Below are positions 34,756 to 46,766 of a stretch of 64,000 nt of DNA, one piece after another (positions within the stretch are counted from its first letter, which is position 1; the number at the start of each line of letters is the position of its first letter). The stretch is from Tetmemena sp. SeJ-2015 (taxonomy: Eukaryota; Ciliophora; Spirotrichea; Sporadotrichida; Oxytrichidae), in the NCBI GenBank assembly GCA_027382625.1, contig JAJKFJ010022210.1, forward strand, positions 1-64,000, in the 5' to 3' direction. The translations under genes were made by a program, and so were the position numbers. The notes beneath the pieces were generated by a model. The model made no database searches. It had not been told where the DNA came from and saw only the letters and a program-made list of their open reading frames with translations.

Positions 34756-36690
34756 TCAAAATGAAGAGAAGCAGATCTCTCTAAAATATAATCTTGAGTT
34801 TTATAAAAGTTCTTTGATTCTAAACTCATTGCAATTTCCAAAATTTTAGTCTTGAATTAATTTTAAGGTTGCCTTTATTTTAATATGATTACCATTCTAA
34901 TCGATATATGGCCATTCTATCTCCTGCTATTAAGTTAATTTATTCGTGTTCCATTTAAAACTTCTTATCATTTATAGCCTTTTTAACTAATATTTTTATT
35001 TTAAAATTCCCAAACTTGGTAAGTAAGTTCAGAACATCAACGACGCTAACTTATTTCTAATTTATGCGCACAATTATTTCAGGATTGCAGGTATTATTTA
35101 TTCCATTTAATACTCAAGTTGCCTAATAAAGGTAAAATTAATACAGGAATTAAGAATCACTAAGGGTATATATAAAGCAGAGGTGAAACTCACTTAACCT
35201 TCGCTTGAAGATTATCATCTAATGATGGCAGCTCCATTAAAGAATGCGGTCAGCCAGAGAATATGTCTCATCTGCCATTTGGAATATGCAAGGCAAAATA
35301 TATCTCCTTAATGATAGTGAAATTTGAAGGCTGAAAAACGGCTGAGGGTTTTTTCTCCAATTGAAAACTCCACAGAGCAAGGTGTTAGGCTAAAAACAAA
35401 TATTATAATAAAATAGTTTGTCGAATAGATGATACATTTATACTTTCTAGTACGAGATATCATTGCCATTGACCATATATAATTTTAACAGCTGCAAATG
35501 ATTGCTGCAGAATATCAATCTTTATAGAAAGGAATGTTGATTAAGGAAATCGAGCAACTACAAAGGAACTACATCTTTTCTTTCCTGCTTTATTTTCCCC
35601 AAAAATGCACTTACCTCTCTTATAAGATTTAACATAACTTGAAGAATGATTATTAACGCGAAAGCCTTTAGAGGTAGTTCAATAACTTATACTAAAAAAA
35701 ATTATATAGAATCTCCACGCTTAATTTGATACAAAAATTGCGGTTTATTAATGTTATCTTTTTTAATTTATTAATCTAATAAATATAAATCACCTTAAAC
35801 TCAAAGAATTCTAGCTTCTTTAATTCATTAATCATTTTACCGTCTATATATAATATTTTTTCGTCACTTTCGAAGAATTCCTCATCACTATCACTATCGT
35901 CATCTTCGATATCAGATTTTAGCTGCCAAATTAATCTTTTGAGATTAGGTAAACATCCAAATAACTGCATCATAAAATCACTTATCTAAACATTAATTAG
36001 TGTGAGTCTAACTATATATTTTAGATAAGCCAAGTCCAGAAAATAAAGTTGAGAATTGCGAATAATTAACTCCTCTGCTTTAGGTTTTCGATTTTGCTAT
36101 ATTCATTTTTATATATTCTTAATTCTTGTGGGTTCAGACTTTCCCATATTCAACCAATTTTAACGAAGATATTCTCGCGATGTTAATATAAGTGAGAAAT
36201 TTTCAAGCTCCACAATTTGAAAGTTTTCAATTGGCGAAAACCCTGTTTCACTTTACAAAATATAGTCCTTAAGTATGATCTTACGAAATTCAATATTTAA
36301 AAAATTACATTTTGGAATTTTATTGCTAATTCTAAAAGGAATATTGTGAAATTTTTATACTTCTAAGTCGATGATGACGTTTTAAGGGGCATAATTTTCT
36401 AGAAATTCTATGAACTATTCTGTTTCCTCACGAGCTTGAGTCAAACCGTTATTTTTATTTTGAATACAAAGTCTATATGACTTAGAGAATTAAAATATAT
36501 ATAGATCTTGCTTATTATAAAGCTCCGTTTTGCTGTATCGATATAAACAGAGTGTGAAATTGAGATCATCATTATTTTTCAAAAGCAAAAGACTCTCCCT
36601 CATAGATTTGTTTAAATTTGAAAGACGCTTAAAGCAAAAGTTTGCATTCAGATATTCAAAAATTAGCAATTTCACAAATTTAGACAACAT
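34756..36690 (-). CDS. M19: family gene interrupted by a 653-bp insert
   Basis: The first part, 36690-35776, is a clean 305-codon frame from M-L-S-K-F-V-K-L-L-I-F-E-Y-L through L-T-L-I-N-V, L-I-W-Q-L-K-S-D and an acidic stretch (D-D-D-S-D-S-D-E-E), to F-E-F-K-V-I-Y-I-Y-Q. The second part begins A-T, then TGA (35116-35114) where M16 has lysine, then C-N-P-E-I-I-V-R-I, one later frameshift, and S-R-L-Y-F-R-E-I-C-F-S-S-F with TGA 34758-34756. The acidic loop after the W strand is longer than in M16. Excluding the insert, the length is 1282 nt. Confidence 0.75.
35123..35775. mobile_element. IES-like insert in M19, 653 bp
   Basis: Bounded by CTAATAAA at 35123-35130 and 35776-35783. GGAATTAAGAATCACTAAGG begins at 35146, the same distance from the repeat as in M16. 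The rest of the interior has diverged strongly from the M16 insert, more than the exons have, as expected for non-coding sequence that is removed. Confidence 0.65.
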
Positions 36691-36967
36691 TGTTTTTTCT
36701 CTCTATTTTAAACTTTTCTCTAAATTATTATAATTATAATATTTCTTATACACCATAAATATTTAATTGCGTTAGAATTAAAATATAATATTTTAGAATT
36801 TATAACAAATTTAAATTTAAAAATTAATATAGTATGTCTATCATAAATTTATATTTCAAATATTATTCCTTCCTTTAATAAATTAAGTACAATAAATATA
36901 ATAGGGTGGTTAATTTTAAATTTAACTAATTTAAAAATTATTTTTAAGAATCAAGTAAATTAGATAA

Positions 36968-38245
36968 TCAAAATTTGCTAAGAATGATGTCCTTAAAATA
37001 AAGCTTTTATCTCTTATTGAATCCATCTAGCATCAACTCATTGTAATTCTTGTTTTAATTATTATATCTCATTGATCTTATAGTTGCACACATTTCAAAT
37101 TGAATTCCTTCTCTCATAAATTAGAAAACTAGCTCTTTTTCTCTAGCCTTTGTACTGTACCGCCATTCGAATTCCTCAGAAATATTCAGTCTATTTAAAA
37201 AGAGATCTATAGAATATTTCTGAAATTGAGACATAAAGTTTAATACATCCTCAATGTTAGCTTCACCTTCAAGCACACGCACTTTTATCTAAGGATTGCA
37301 GCTTATATGTAAACCTTGCAATATCTTGTTGACTTTTTTAAAGTGAGGAGTTTCAAAATCTAGGATCTCAAGATTTTTTAAATCACTAAGCATAGTGCCT
37401 TTGAGGTTTAAATTTAATTAATATGCCATAAGGTAATCCACTTCATCCTATTCCAAGCCTATGTCACTTTTGATTAACCATGTCAGACTCTTGATATTTA
37501 CGCATTAGGAAAATCTTTGTATTATTAATTCGCTGCACAAAACATTGACAATTTTGAGTCTTTCAATTAGGAGAATCAAAGGTGAGCTAAGATATATCAA
37601 AATTGAATCTTTGATAATTAACTCTTGAGTTTTTATACTTTCATACACCCAATTTAGAGTTAAATCATGCTTGCTGACTTCTTCTCTGACTGTCTAGATA
37701 TTATAGAAAGCTCTCTGAAATAAATTCAAGCATTAATTGTAGATAGAGATGTTATCCAGTTCGATTACTTAAAAATTTCTGACTATACCTAAATCTATAT
37801 CTCCAACACAGATATAGTCTGATAGAGTTATTTTACGAGGAATATGTTTTTAATTTAAATCAACTCCGAATCTTTCTAAACAGCCCTCAAGCAATTAGAA
37901 ATTTGCCAATAGATTGATATCAAAATACACTTTTTAAGGGGCATTTATTCCTAGAAGTAGAATGAAAGCCATAGTGTCTAATGCGATATCATTGATATTC
38001 TTGATTTAACAGCTTTCCAAATTTAGGCTGTAGGCCTTGGAAAATTTGAAAATGTATCTGTCTCGATTCAGATGGATTTCATTACAGTCGAAGCTGTAAA
38101 TTATGAGGGAACGGTTTTCATCAATCCTGTTTTTCAGGAGTAAGAGACTCTGCTGGTCAGATTTGCTTAGTTTCGAAAGACGGAGGAAACAAAAGTTGGT
38201 ATCAAGATATTCAAAGATAAACAATTTCACAGATTTTGAAAGCAT
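36968..38245 (-). CDS. M20: intact 425-residue F-box-like/LRR-like protein
   Basis: 1278 nt in one frame with no in-frame TGA: ATG 38245, stop TGA 36970-36968. N-terminus L-F-I-F-E-Y-L-D-T-N-F-C-F-L-R-L-S-K-L is the most F-box-like in the window. Later landmarks are V-Y-F-D-I-N-L, I-P-R-K-I, L-K-I-V-N-V-L-C-S-E-L, I-K-S-L-T-W-L-I, L-E-I-L-D-F-E-T, V-R-V-L-E-G-E-A-N-I-E-D-V and K-L-Y-F-K-D-I-I-L-S-K-F. The 5' third uses noticeably more C- and G-ending codons (CTC, CGT, GAC) than other members, which suggests selection for expression or a different age. It has no insert at the M16/M18/M19 site. A good candidate for a working gene. Confidence 0.9.
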
Positions 38246-39125
38246 CGTTAGTTTATTTTAAGTTATTTTTAAAATTATAATTTAAATTTTAAATGTTAAA
38301 CTACCAAATATTTCAATATATTTTTTTCGCTTAATATTTAATATTTTTTAATTTTTCTCTCTTTCTCTTTATTTTATTATTATTAGTTAAATTATTTTTT
38401 GAAATATAATTAAGAAAGAGATTAAAAAATTTATTAACCTATAATAATATATTTTTAATTTCTTCATTATACATAGCATTTTTAATTTAATTGAAGTGAA
38501 ATATAGAAAATCCTAATTAACTTTATTTTAATAGAATTTGTAATATTTTTAATTTATTGCCTAATCTTCAAATTTAATTTTCTTTGGTTGTTTATTTACC
38601 ATCTTGAAATTAAAATTGTGTCGGTTTTTGAAAAGATATCCTTCTTTTTAAATTTCTATTTCTTGATGGTTAAAAAACTGTAAATTCTAAGGATGAAGTT
38701 CATCAAACTACTTTTATTTATATTTTAAAATTATATACAAAGATTAATTAGTATGATAATAAATATTCAATCTAAAATAAGATTATAAATATTTTGACTT
38801 AGTTATAATAGAAGGATTTATCATATTCAATAAAGGAAAGATTCGGAAAAAATACACTTCATCTTATTTATACAAAATAATAAATATGATAGTTCAATTT
38901 ACAAAAATCTAAGATAGATGATTATGAAATAAGGGAGCAAGTATGAAATTAGTTTCTATAAAGCAATGAGATTATTCATCAATACTAAAAATATCATAAA
39001 GTAAAGCTGAAAATGCAAATTATTAATTAGAGAGAACAAGAAGAAATAATTTATACAATTAAATTTAGTCCAAATAAATAAAATAGAAAAACTTTTCTAT
39101 TCATTATTTTTAATTATAAATTTAA
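38246..39125. other. spacer between M20 and M21
   Basis: About 880 bp, AT-rich. No family landmarks or RNA-like structure recognised. Confidence 0.45.
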
Positions 39126-40385
39126 TCAAAATTAATTAAATATGATTTCTTAAAAATATATTTGCAAGTTTTGAAAGATATTTTCAAAAATGAGAACATT
39201 CTAGAATTCTTCTGATGAACTATTTTTAGATTTTAAGGTCGCTGTAATTTTAATTTCTGTATTATCTTCTTCAAAATAAGAGAAAAATATCATTTTCTAT
39301 TGAGTGTCATAATTGTAACTCCATTCAAAGAAACCAGGGAGATGAAGCCTTGTTACAAAAAGTTTGATTCCAAGATTCTAATTCTACGATACAAGCTAAA
39401 TTGCGTCATCTATATATACTTCACCTTCAATCACTCGCGCAACTATTTCTGGATTACATTTTTCATTAACGCATTGAAGAATTTTACTAATTTTTTAGAA
39501 GTCATATACCTCAAAATCTAGATATTCTAGATTGCAAAGATCTCTTAGAAAAATGCTCCATTTAACATCATCCATGTCATCTACAATTTTGTTTTTCAAC
39601 TAAACTAGGTAGCAAGTCCAAATAATCCTTTTCAGGTTGGTACATTTTGAAAATTCATTTATCATTAACTGAGTGCACCTCGAATGAATTATCTCAAGCC
39701 TTTCTATATTTTTAAAAGAAGTAGAGTTTTGATGTATGAGATGAGAGTCTCTAATAATTAACTCTTTGGTCTAAATTTATCCATCTTATTCTCCAATTAA
39801 TTATGCATTTTCATCAATCTCATTTTAAATTTTGGATATGTCCAATTAACCTATTTCGTAAGCATCCTATGAAAAGCTATATGTCTTTATATAGGCAAGG
39901 TCTATTTTTTTAAAATTCTGAGCTGCTCTTAAATCAATGTCGTAAAGAGTTGTTAAATTTTAAACTTTAAAATTTCTGAGTTCAATCTTATTGAAGTTTT
40001 CTTTTTCTTTGTCTGAAAAATTTAATGGGAAAGTGTCTGTTAAGAAATGCTCTAAGTCTAGATGAACTTTTTGAGGTGCATAAAATGCAAGTTTCGCCAT
40101 GAATATTCTGATTTCTCTTGAAGGCAGGTTATTGTAATGGAGTTCGCTTCTAATGCATATTGTGTAGGCTTTTGAAAAGGAGAAGAGATATTTTTCGTTA
40201 TGCGCTTTAGTATCTTTATGAGAGTAACTTTCTATTCTGAGATTGAAAGTTTCATCAACTCAGTTCTTTAAGAGCAAGAGACTTTCTCTAGTTTACTTAT
40301 TTAATTTTGAAACACAGAGGAAACAAAAGTTTGTGGAAAGGTGCTCAAATATTTATAATTTTACTGAAGTTGGAAGTAGAATCAT
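39126..40385 (-). CDS. M21: full-length family member with one in-frame TGA
   Basis: 420 codons in a single frame from ATG 40385 to TGA 39128-39126. Codon 42 (40262-40260) is TGA after L-L-L-L-K-N, the same alignment column as the TGA in M11. Landmarks are V-K-L-x-I-F-E-H-L-S-T-N-F-C-F, V-H-L-D-L-E, I-E-L-R-N-F, L-E-I-I-H-S-R-C, L-K-R-I-I-W, L-E-Y-L-D-F-E-V-Y and R-V-I-E-G-E-V-Y-I-D-D-A. The C-terminus is L-x-I-Y-F-x-E-I-I-F. The upstream palindrome TTGAATATTCAA is at 40431-40442. Without the one TGA the frame would be indistinguishable from an intact gene. Confidence 0.8.
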
Positions 40386-41586
40386 TTTAATTTTTATAAT
40401 TAGGAATTCAGAGTTATATTTAATTAAATATTGAATATTCAATCTTAAGTCTTTAAGAATATATAGAAATTGAGAAATAAAATTATTATAATTAATTTTA
40501 AGAAAATTTTGAGGAATAAAGAGTGTGTGACAGGAAAATTTATTTACCTCGAATTGATTCGATTATATTAATAATTTTGTAAACTATAAAATTATCAAAT
40601 TTTAATATGATATAATCTTACTTTCATATAAAGAATAGAATTTATAAAGCATTTAGACAAATACTTTATCTTGTATAAATTTGGTTTTCATTTAGTTGAA
40701 GATTATCCTATGTTTAATTAGCTCCTTCAATCTGTTTTTATTCTTTTTATCAGTTTCTTATTTTATTTTCCCTAATAGTCTTATAATCCAAGTCAAATTT
40801 CATTGTAGCAGAATCTTCTGAATGACTGCTTTTTCTGTTTTTAAAATTAGTTTTAAACAGTATTTATTTACCTCTGAATTTTTATTATATAAAAAGTAGG
40901 TAGACCAATTTTAAAAATATTTTTATTTTTTACTTGATTTAAGAGTTTTCATTTTGAAACTTGTATATTAATTAGCAAACATTAAACAAAATTAAATTAT
41001 TAAATAAGCTTCTATTTTATGGAAATACTATTCAGATTTTTAACGGCTACCTCAATGCTTTTTATTAAAATGTACCTCTAGAATAATAAGTTTTAACGCA
41101 GAGAAATTTATTTAATTAAATTCAAATCTAACTTATAAAAATAAATAAACTGAATGAAAATTTTCCAAAATAAAAATATTGCTCTATAATAACTAAATAA
41201 CTTATAATTATTGTGTTCAAGCTTTTATTAATTATAACTTTTTTTTTGAATTTATAAAGATTATGATACTATATATATACTTTATAAATTTCTATAATCA
41301 TTCTTGTATTTTAGAAATAAAAAATGATTCTTAACTTACAAAATAAGTATCCTCTTAGTTTATAATAATTTTTATAAAGAATAAAAATGTCTTATTTAAG
41401 CAATATATCATATGCTTCAATTTACATTTCTAAACTTTAAGATAAATAAACATTCTGTACAATTTTATTAAAATATTTACTTTATTTATATGTTATTTAA
41501 ACAAGTTTTTTTAATCATTGCAAAATTTTACATAATAATAAAGTATAATATTTTTTGATTACGATTATTTAAAATTAATAAATTTA
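40386..41586. other. longest spacer in the right half
   Basis: 1.2 kb of AT-rich sequence. Apart from the palindrome next to M21 I find no motif. A fully decayed copy could be hidden here. Confidence 0.45.
40431..40442. promoter_or_regulatory. upstream palindrome of M21
   Basis: TTGAATATTCAA, a perfect 12-bp palindrome 46-57 bp upstream of the M21 start codon. Related sites occur at similar distance upstream of M23, M25, M26, M28 and M33. Confidence 0.4.
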
Positions 41587-42860
41587 TCAAATTAAAGTGA
41601 ATAAAATTTCTTTGAAATAGAGACTAGAGTTTTACTTCAAATCCATGAATTTGAGTTTGTAATTTGAATTCTAGCCTTTTTTCTGTTTGCATTTTACAGA
41701 TGCCTTCTTTGAAGCAACTTTTTTGCCTTTCTTAAATTGAAAATTGATTTCCTTATTAGAAGATTCCTCATTTGAATTCCAAATGAAAGGACCTTGGACT
41801 ACTAACCTCTGAATGTATAATTTAAAAGAGCAGTTCTTAAAATTTTTGAAGAGTTCCATGATCGCTTAAATGCTAATTTCTCCTTCAATTACTCTTATTT
41901 GGGTTAGAGGCTTGCATTTGTAATGTAAATTCGGCAGTATCTTCCAAATTTTTTCAAACTAGCTGACTTCAAACTCAAGATAATTTAAGAGATTCATCTT
42001 GCGCAGCATTACCCCCTTAAGGTTTTTACTAAATTTATAAGTAGCAATATCGTCGTTGAAATATTTCAAGCGATCTTCAGGTTGAGTTCTCCAAATTAAG
42101 CTTCTAAGACTAGAGCACTTTTCAAATTCTTTAATCATGATTTTGCTGCAGTAAGTGTTTACCACTGTTAGTTTTTCAATAAAATTGAAAATGTTTGCGC
42201 TATCGAAGTATGGAAATTAAGAGTTTTTGATACTCACCTCTTTTAGTTGCACCTCGCCCTAGCTTAACTTTTCTTATTTGACCCACTTTTCTTGTATGGA
42301 TTATTAAAAGCCAATCATATTATAAGATTTTCTCAAGAAAAAGCTGGCATAATCTTTGCAAACTGTAACATGGTTCAAATCTAAGGACTTAAAATCTTTC
42401 CAGTTATTCAGGGTAAATTATTCACCCCAAATTAGCTTATAGAATTTTACCAAGCGAGGTTTTATATTCGTAAATTAATCTTTCCCTAATTTACTAAAGA
42501 AATTAGCTTGCAACGAAGGCCACTGCTATATATCAATGAAAATTTCAGAGTGAGCATATTCTGTTAATTTATCAAGAAAAATCTCAGCTGATTTTTCATT
42601 TTAGCTTTACTCCTTTTTGGTATTTTTGAAAGCAAAGTGAAAGCTTTTGAAAAAGTGAACAAGTAAATCTCATGTATTTTTATTAAAATTGGCGGTGTGA
42701 GACAGAATATTTTCAAAGAATTTTCCTCATGGATTCTATTTTTGAGCAGTTACAAACTCTCTCTTGTTTTGTGATTTAGCTTTGAAATGTTCCTCAAGTT
42801 GAAATTTAAGTGCAGATATTCAAAAATTTAAAGCTTAAGATTATCCTATAAAGAAATCAT
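41587..42860 (-). CDS. M22: family member with one frameshift
   Basis: ATG 42860 gives M-I-S-L-x-D-N-L-K-L-x-I-F-E-Y-L-H-L-N-F-N-L and I-S-K-L-N-H-K-T-R. One base appears to be missing near 42640 (within F-S-K-A-F). After it the frame is open to the end: S-E-I-F-I-D-I, K-P-R-L-V, L-T-V-V-N-T-Y-C-S-K-I-M, L-R-S-L-I-W-R-T, Y-L-E-F-E-V-S, R-V-I-E-G-E-I-S-I. A lysine-rich tail (K-K-G-K-K-V-A-S-K-K) precedes S-S-L-Y-F-K-E-I-L-F-T-L-I and TGA 41589-41587. It pairs with M23. The single lesion lies beside an A run and could be a consensus error. Confidence 0.75.
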
Positions 42861-43440
42861 CTGGATAATTTTATTATATTTTTAAATAATATATAATTTT
42901 CATAGCATATATATCATTTTACGGATGTTCAAAAATAAAATACGAATATTTCTAGATCTGGTCATATCTCAATTTATATTAAACTGCCTCAAAACAAAAA
43001 TCTTTACGATAGGAGAGAAAATCTAGATGTTTATACTGACTCAAAATTATAGAAGTACGTATTCTTCTAATTTAAAATAAGTTTATAAGTAAAATTTAAT
43101 CTCTCATTCATTCTTCTTTATAAAGATTTTGACCAAAAGAAAATTTTAATCCTTTTTTTTGCGTTTTTTTTTTATTTTATAAATCAATGATCACACTGTA
43201 TTTAAACGGTTTTTGGCCGACAAGGAAAAGAATAGCATTACAGTCATTAAATATATGGCTTATCAGTATTTCAGTAATATAAAAATTACCGAAATACCAA
43301 TATTATGACCCTATTCACGCTCTAGAACTGTATTTCACTACTATAAGAATATTTTTCTTGTAGAGAAATCTTGATCTTGCTTTTTAATTAATACATATTC
43401 TATTTTTAAAAAAATAAAGATTAAATAAATTAAATACTTA
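42861..43440. other. spacer with a 13-bp hairpin
   Basis: 580 bp between M22 and M23. It contains a GC-richer part (43195-43320) and the hairpin described separately. No open frame of note. Confidence 0.5.
43266..43297. other. hairpin, 13-nt arms, 6-nt loop
   Basis: GTATTTCAGTAAT (43266-43278) pairs with ATTACCGAAATAC (43285-43297) with one mismatch. The loop is ATAAAA. It could be a structured RNA, a terminator-like element or a foldback. There is no T-run in the position expected of a Pol III terminator. Confidence 0.45.
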
Positions 43441-44713
43441 TCAAATTAAAGTGAATTAGATCTCCTAGAAATAAAGCCATGAACTTGACTTTAAATCCGT
43501 GAATTTAATTTTGTAAGATTTTTTCCCGCAAATTTCAAGCTTGCATTTAACACTGGCTTACTTTTATCAAAATTCTTTTCTTTTTAAAATTCGAAATTTA
43601 TTACCTTGCTAATAGACTCCTTCTTAAATCTCAAAATACTAAGGCCTTGAATTACTACCCTCCGAATGTACAATTTAAAAGAGCAATTTTTAAAATTTTC
43701 GAATAGAGAATAAACCTTCTTTATGCTTATCTCATATTCCTGAACTCGAATAATAGTTTTAGGTTGGCATTTGTAATACAAGCACTACAAAATCTGGTTA
43801 ATTTTTTCAAATAAATTAACTTCGAATTCAAGGTAGGTTAAGGATTTCATCCCACTTAGCATAGTTCCTTTAAAGTTTCTACTAAACTTATATTTGGTAA
43901 TATCGTCGCATAAATATTAAAAACTTTTCTCGGGCTGTATTCGCCAAATTAAACTTTTAAGATTAATGCATTTTCAAACTCTTGGATCATGAGCTTGCTG
44001 CAGTAAGTGTTTATTACAGTGAGCTTTTCAATAAAGCTGAAAATGTTTGCGCTATAAAAGTAGGGTAATACAGAATTTTTGATACCAACCTCTTACGTTT
44101 GAACTTCACTCTGATTTAATTTTACTTGTAGAGGCCATTTTTAGGAAATTTTCAGTTAAAAATAAGCCATGTTAAAGGAATTTCATTAGAAAAAATTTAG
44201 ATGACCATCATAAACAAAAATCCAATTCAATTCCAAGGACTTAAAATGCTTCCAGCCATTTAAAAGGAACTATTCATTCCATACATACCCCTTAAATTTT
44301 ACTGAACGAGGCTTTAAATTAAAAAATGAATTAGTTCCTATCTTACTTATAATATCCATTTTTGTTTAAGGCGAATATATTATATCTATTAACACTTCAG
44401 ATCGAGGGAATTCACTTAATTTTGCTAAAAAAATCTCTGCAGACTTTTCAATTTAGGTATTCTTTTCCTTGAAATAATTGAAATAAAATTTATATGCTTT
44501 TGAAAAAGATAGCAAGTAAATTTCTTGATCTTTATTCATATTTGGCGGGGAGATACAATGTATTTATAGAGAATTCTAATCAGAGACTCTATTTTTTAGT
44601 AGCAATAAACTCTACCTAGTTTTGTGATTAAGCTTCGAATTTTTGGAGAAGTTAAAATTCATAGAGAGATATTCAAATATTTACAATTTAATATTTTCTG
44701 ATAATTAAAGCAT
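43441..44713 (-). pseudogene. M23: family member with several frameshifts
   Basis: ATG 44713 opens M-L-x-L-S-E-N-I-K-L-x-I-F-E-Y-L-S-M-N-F and S-K-L-N-H-K-T-R. The frame is open through E-V-L-I-D-I-I and L-K-P-R-S-V to about 44190, where a TGA and a shift occur after F-V-Y-D-G-H-L-N-F-F. Further landmarks in other frames are I-E-K-L-T-V-I-N-T-Y-C-S-K-L-M and I-R-V-x-E-Y-E-I-S-I. The end is S-S-S-W-L-Y-F, E-I and F-T-L-I with TGA 43443-43441. Sister of M22. An upstream palindrome-like TGGAATATTCAG lies at 44772-44783. Confidence 0.65.
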
Positions 44714-44771
44714 CTCAATTTTTTTCAAAAATATATTATAATCTTTACAGCTTAAACAAATTATATGTGTT

Positions 44772-44783
44772 TGGAATATTCAG
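44772..44783. promoter_or_regulatory. upstream motif of M23
   Basis: TGGAATATTCAG, about 59-70 bp upstream of the M23 start; one member of the GAATATTC set. Confidence 0.35.
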
Positions 44784-45024
44784 AGAAATTATATATGTTT
44801 TATTTTAAGGTTAATCGAATCTATTATAAAATAAAGATTTTATAAGATTTGTTTCACCTAAATTAATCGATAAATTATTTATTTTATCTACTAAACTAAA
44901 AAAGCTAACTTTTAAAAATTAATTATATTTATTTTTTAAACTAACTTTTATATTTAGAGAGAAACTACAATTGTAATTTAATTTTTAATCAACAAAATAA
45001 ACAGTGGATGACTATTTTTAGAAT

Positions 45025-45130
45025 TTTATATAAACTCTAAAAAGATTTCCAGCAAAGTAGAGATTGAAATTGAAATTTGTTTTAAGTTCATCCAATTTTA
45101 ATGTTGAGCTTATAAATAAAATTATTATAT
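45025..45130 (-). pseudogene. small C-terminal remnant
   Basis: Minus strand reads F-N-F-N-L-Y-F-A-G-N-L-F-R-V, resembling a family C-terminus, immediately downstream of M24, which has its own end near 45190. Probably left over from a deleted copy. Confidence 0.35.
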
Positions 45131-45189
45131 TTAGTAAAGCCATATATTTTATAAAATGATTTCAGTTTATTTAATTCTTTAATCAAACT

Positions 45190-46408
45190 TATTCAATGGA
45201 TATTTTATTGAAAAATATTTACTAGAACTAAGAGCATGGTTCCATCTGTTTAAATTCGTTATATTTAATCTCATTGACCTTTTAATTTGAAATCAATACA
45301 CCCTTCATAGAAGATTGGCTCTCACCTCTAGTGTATTAAAAATTGATCACTTTATGTTTAGAGACTTCATCTACAATCCAATTATTATTTCCAAGAATGT
45401 GCAATCTTTGAAGAACTAGCTTTATAGAGCGCATTTTAAACTACTCAAAAAGTTTCAAGACCTCCTAGATACTCACTTCTCCTTCTTAGACATAAATCAC
45501 TATCTCAGGCTAACAATTTTCATGCAGGTAAGATAACTTCTTTTCAATTTTCCCAAATTAAATCACATCAAACTCAAGATATTTCAACTTTTAAAGCTCT
45601 TTAACCATGCTTCCCTGGAATTTTTTACTTTTTATAACATCCTTGTAGTCTTGATTTGGCTGAGCTTCAACTGATAGCTTCCAAATTAAGCTTTAGAGTT
45701 AAAGACACTCAGAAAATATATTTATCATAAATTTGCTGAAGCTACAATCTATTATTGTCAGCTTCTCAATGCTTTCCTTGAAAACATAGCGAGTATAGGG
45801 AATCCAGCAATTTTTAAAAGTAACTTCTTTCGTTTAATGACTTCTTTATTTTAGATTACATCTTTCTATAATCTCCTAGAAATATTGCTCATTAAAAATA
45901 CCTCTTTTAAATTAAGAATACTGCTCAAAATACAATAATACTGAATCGAAGCATAATTTTTGGAAGTTTTCGCAGCCAAATAGAATTACATCTCTAACAA
46001 CGAATTATCTGTTTATACTAATTTTTCAAAGTTTGAGCATTTGTAACGATCCTTTTCCAATTTCGCTTAAAATATTTGACTTTAATTCATATAATTGAAT
46101 CAGTTCTAAATCAATGAAGATATAATTAGTAGAAAACTATCCAAGTTTTAAGAGAAATACCTCTAATGCTTTTGCTACCCGCTCATGCTCATTTAATTCT
46201 TTATCTTTAATAATTAATCTGTAAGATTTTGCAAAACTAACTATGGAATATTGAAGCAATAAATTTTGAGAGAACGATCTACTTCAATCCTATTTTTGAG
46301 AAGGAGAATGGCTCCCCTTGTTCTTTAATTCAATTTTGAAAGATTAAGGAAACAGAAGTTCAGATCAATATACTCGAAAATTAGTAAATACATATTACAA
46401 TTGAGCAT
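45190..46408 (-). pseudogene. M24: family member (cassette type A), frameshifted
   Basis: ATG 46408 gives M-L-N-C-N-M-Y-L-L-I-F-E-Y-I-D-L-N-F-C-F and L-S-K-L-N. A one-base shift near 46235 is needed before A-K-S-Y-R-L-I-I-K-D-K-E. Then the frame reads Y-I-F-I-D-L-E-L, K-L-T-I-I-D-C-S-F-S-K-F, S-L-I-W-K-L-S, K-Y-L-E-F-D-V-I and E-G-E-V-S-I. The C-terminus (S-S-S-K-Y-F-S-I) is weakly conserved and the exact stop is uncertain. It heads the first A-B-C cassette. Related pseudogenes are M29 and M34. Confidence 0.65.
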
Positions 46409-46766
46409 TATAATTTAATGTTTATAAAATTAGATCGATCAACTTAAAATACCTGCTACACGAAATTGAACATTTAAATTAATTATATATAATATAAGCA
46501 AAATTTATAATTGTAGAAAATACCAGATCATAATTTATTTCAATTAATTGTGATATAGGCATTAGTAAAATAATTTATTTAAAATTAATTGCAGATAAAT
46601 TTATTAATTTATTATGCTTGAGTTGTTTAATTAAGTCTGATCTCTATAAAGAGGTTGGAACTTGATTATTCTTTTACATGCTCAATAATTCATCAATTCA
46701 TCAATTCATCTATTAATTTATTAAAAAAATGCTTATAATCTATTCTAGAAAACTATTTCAAGTTTA
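46409..46766. other. spacer between M24 and M25
   Basis: AT-rich. A short tandem ATTCATCA repeat lies near 46687-46710 (three imperfect units). Nothing else. Confidence 0.4.
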
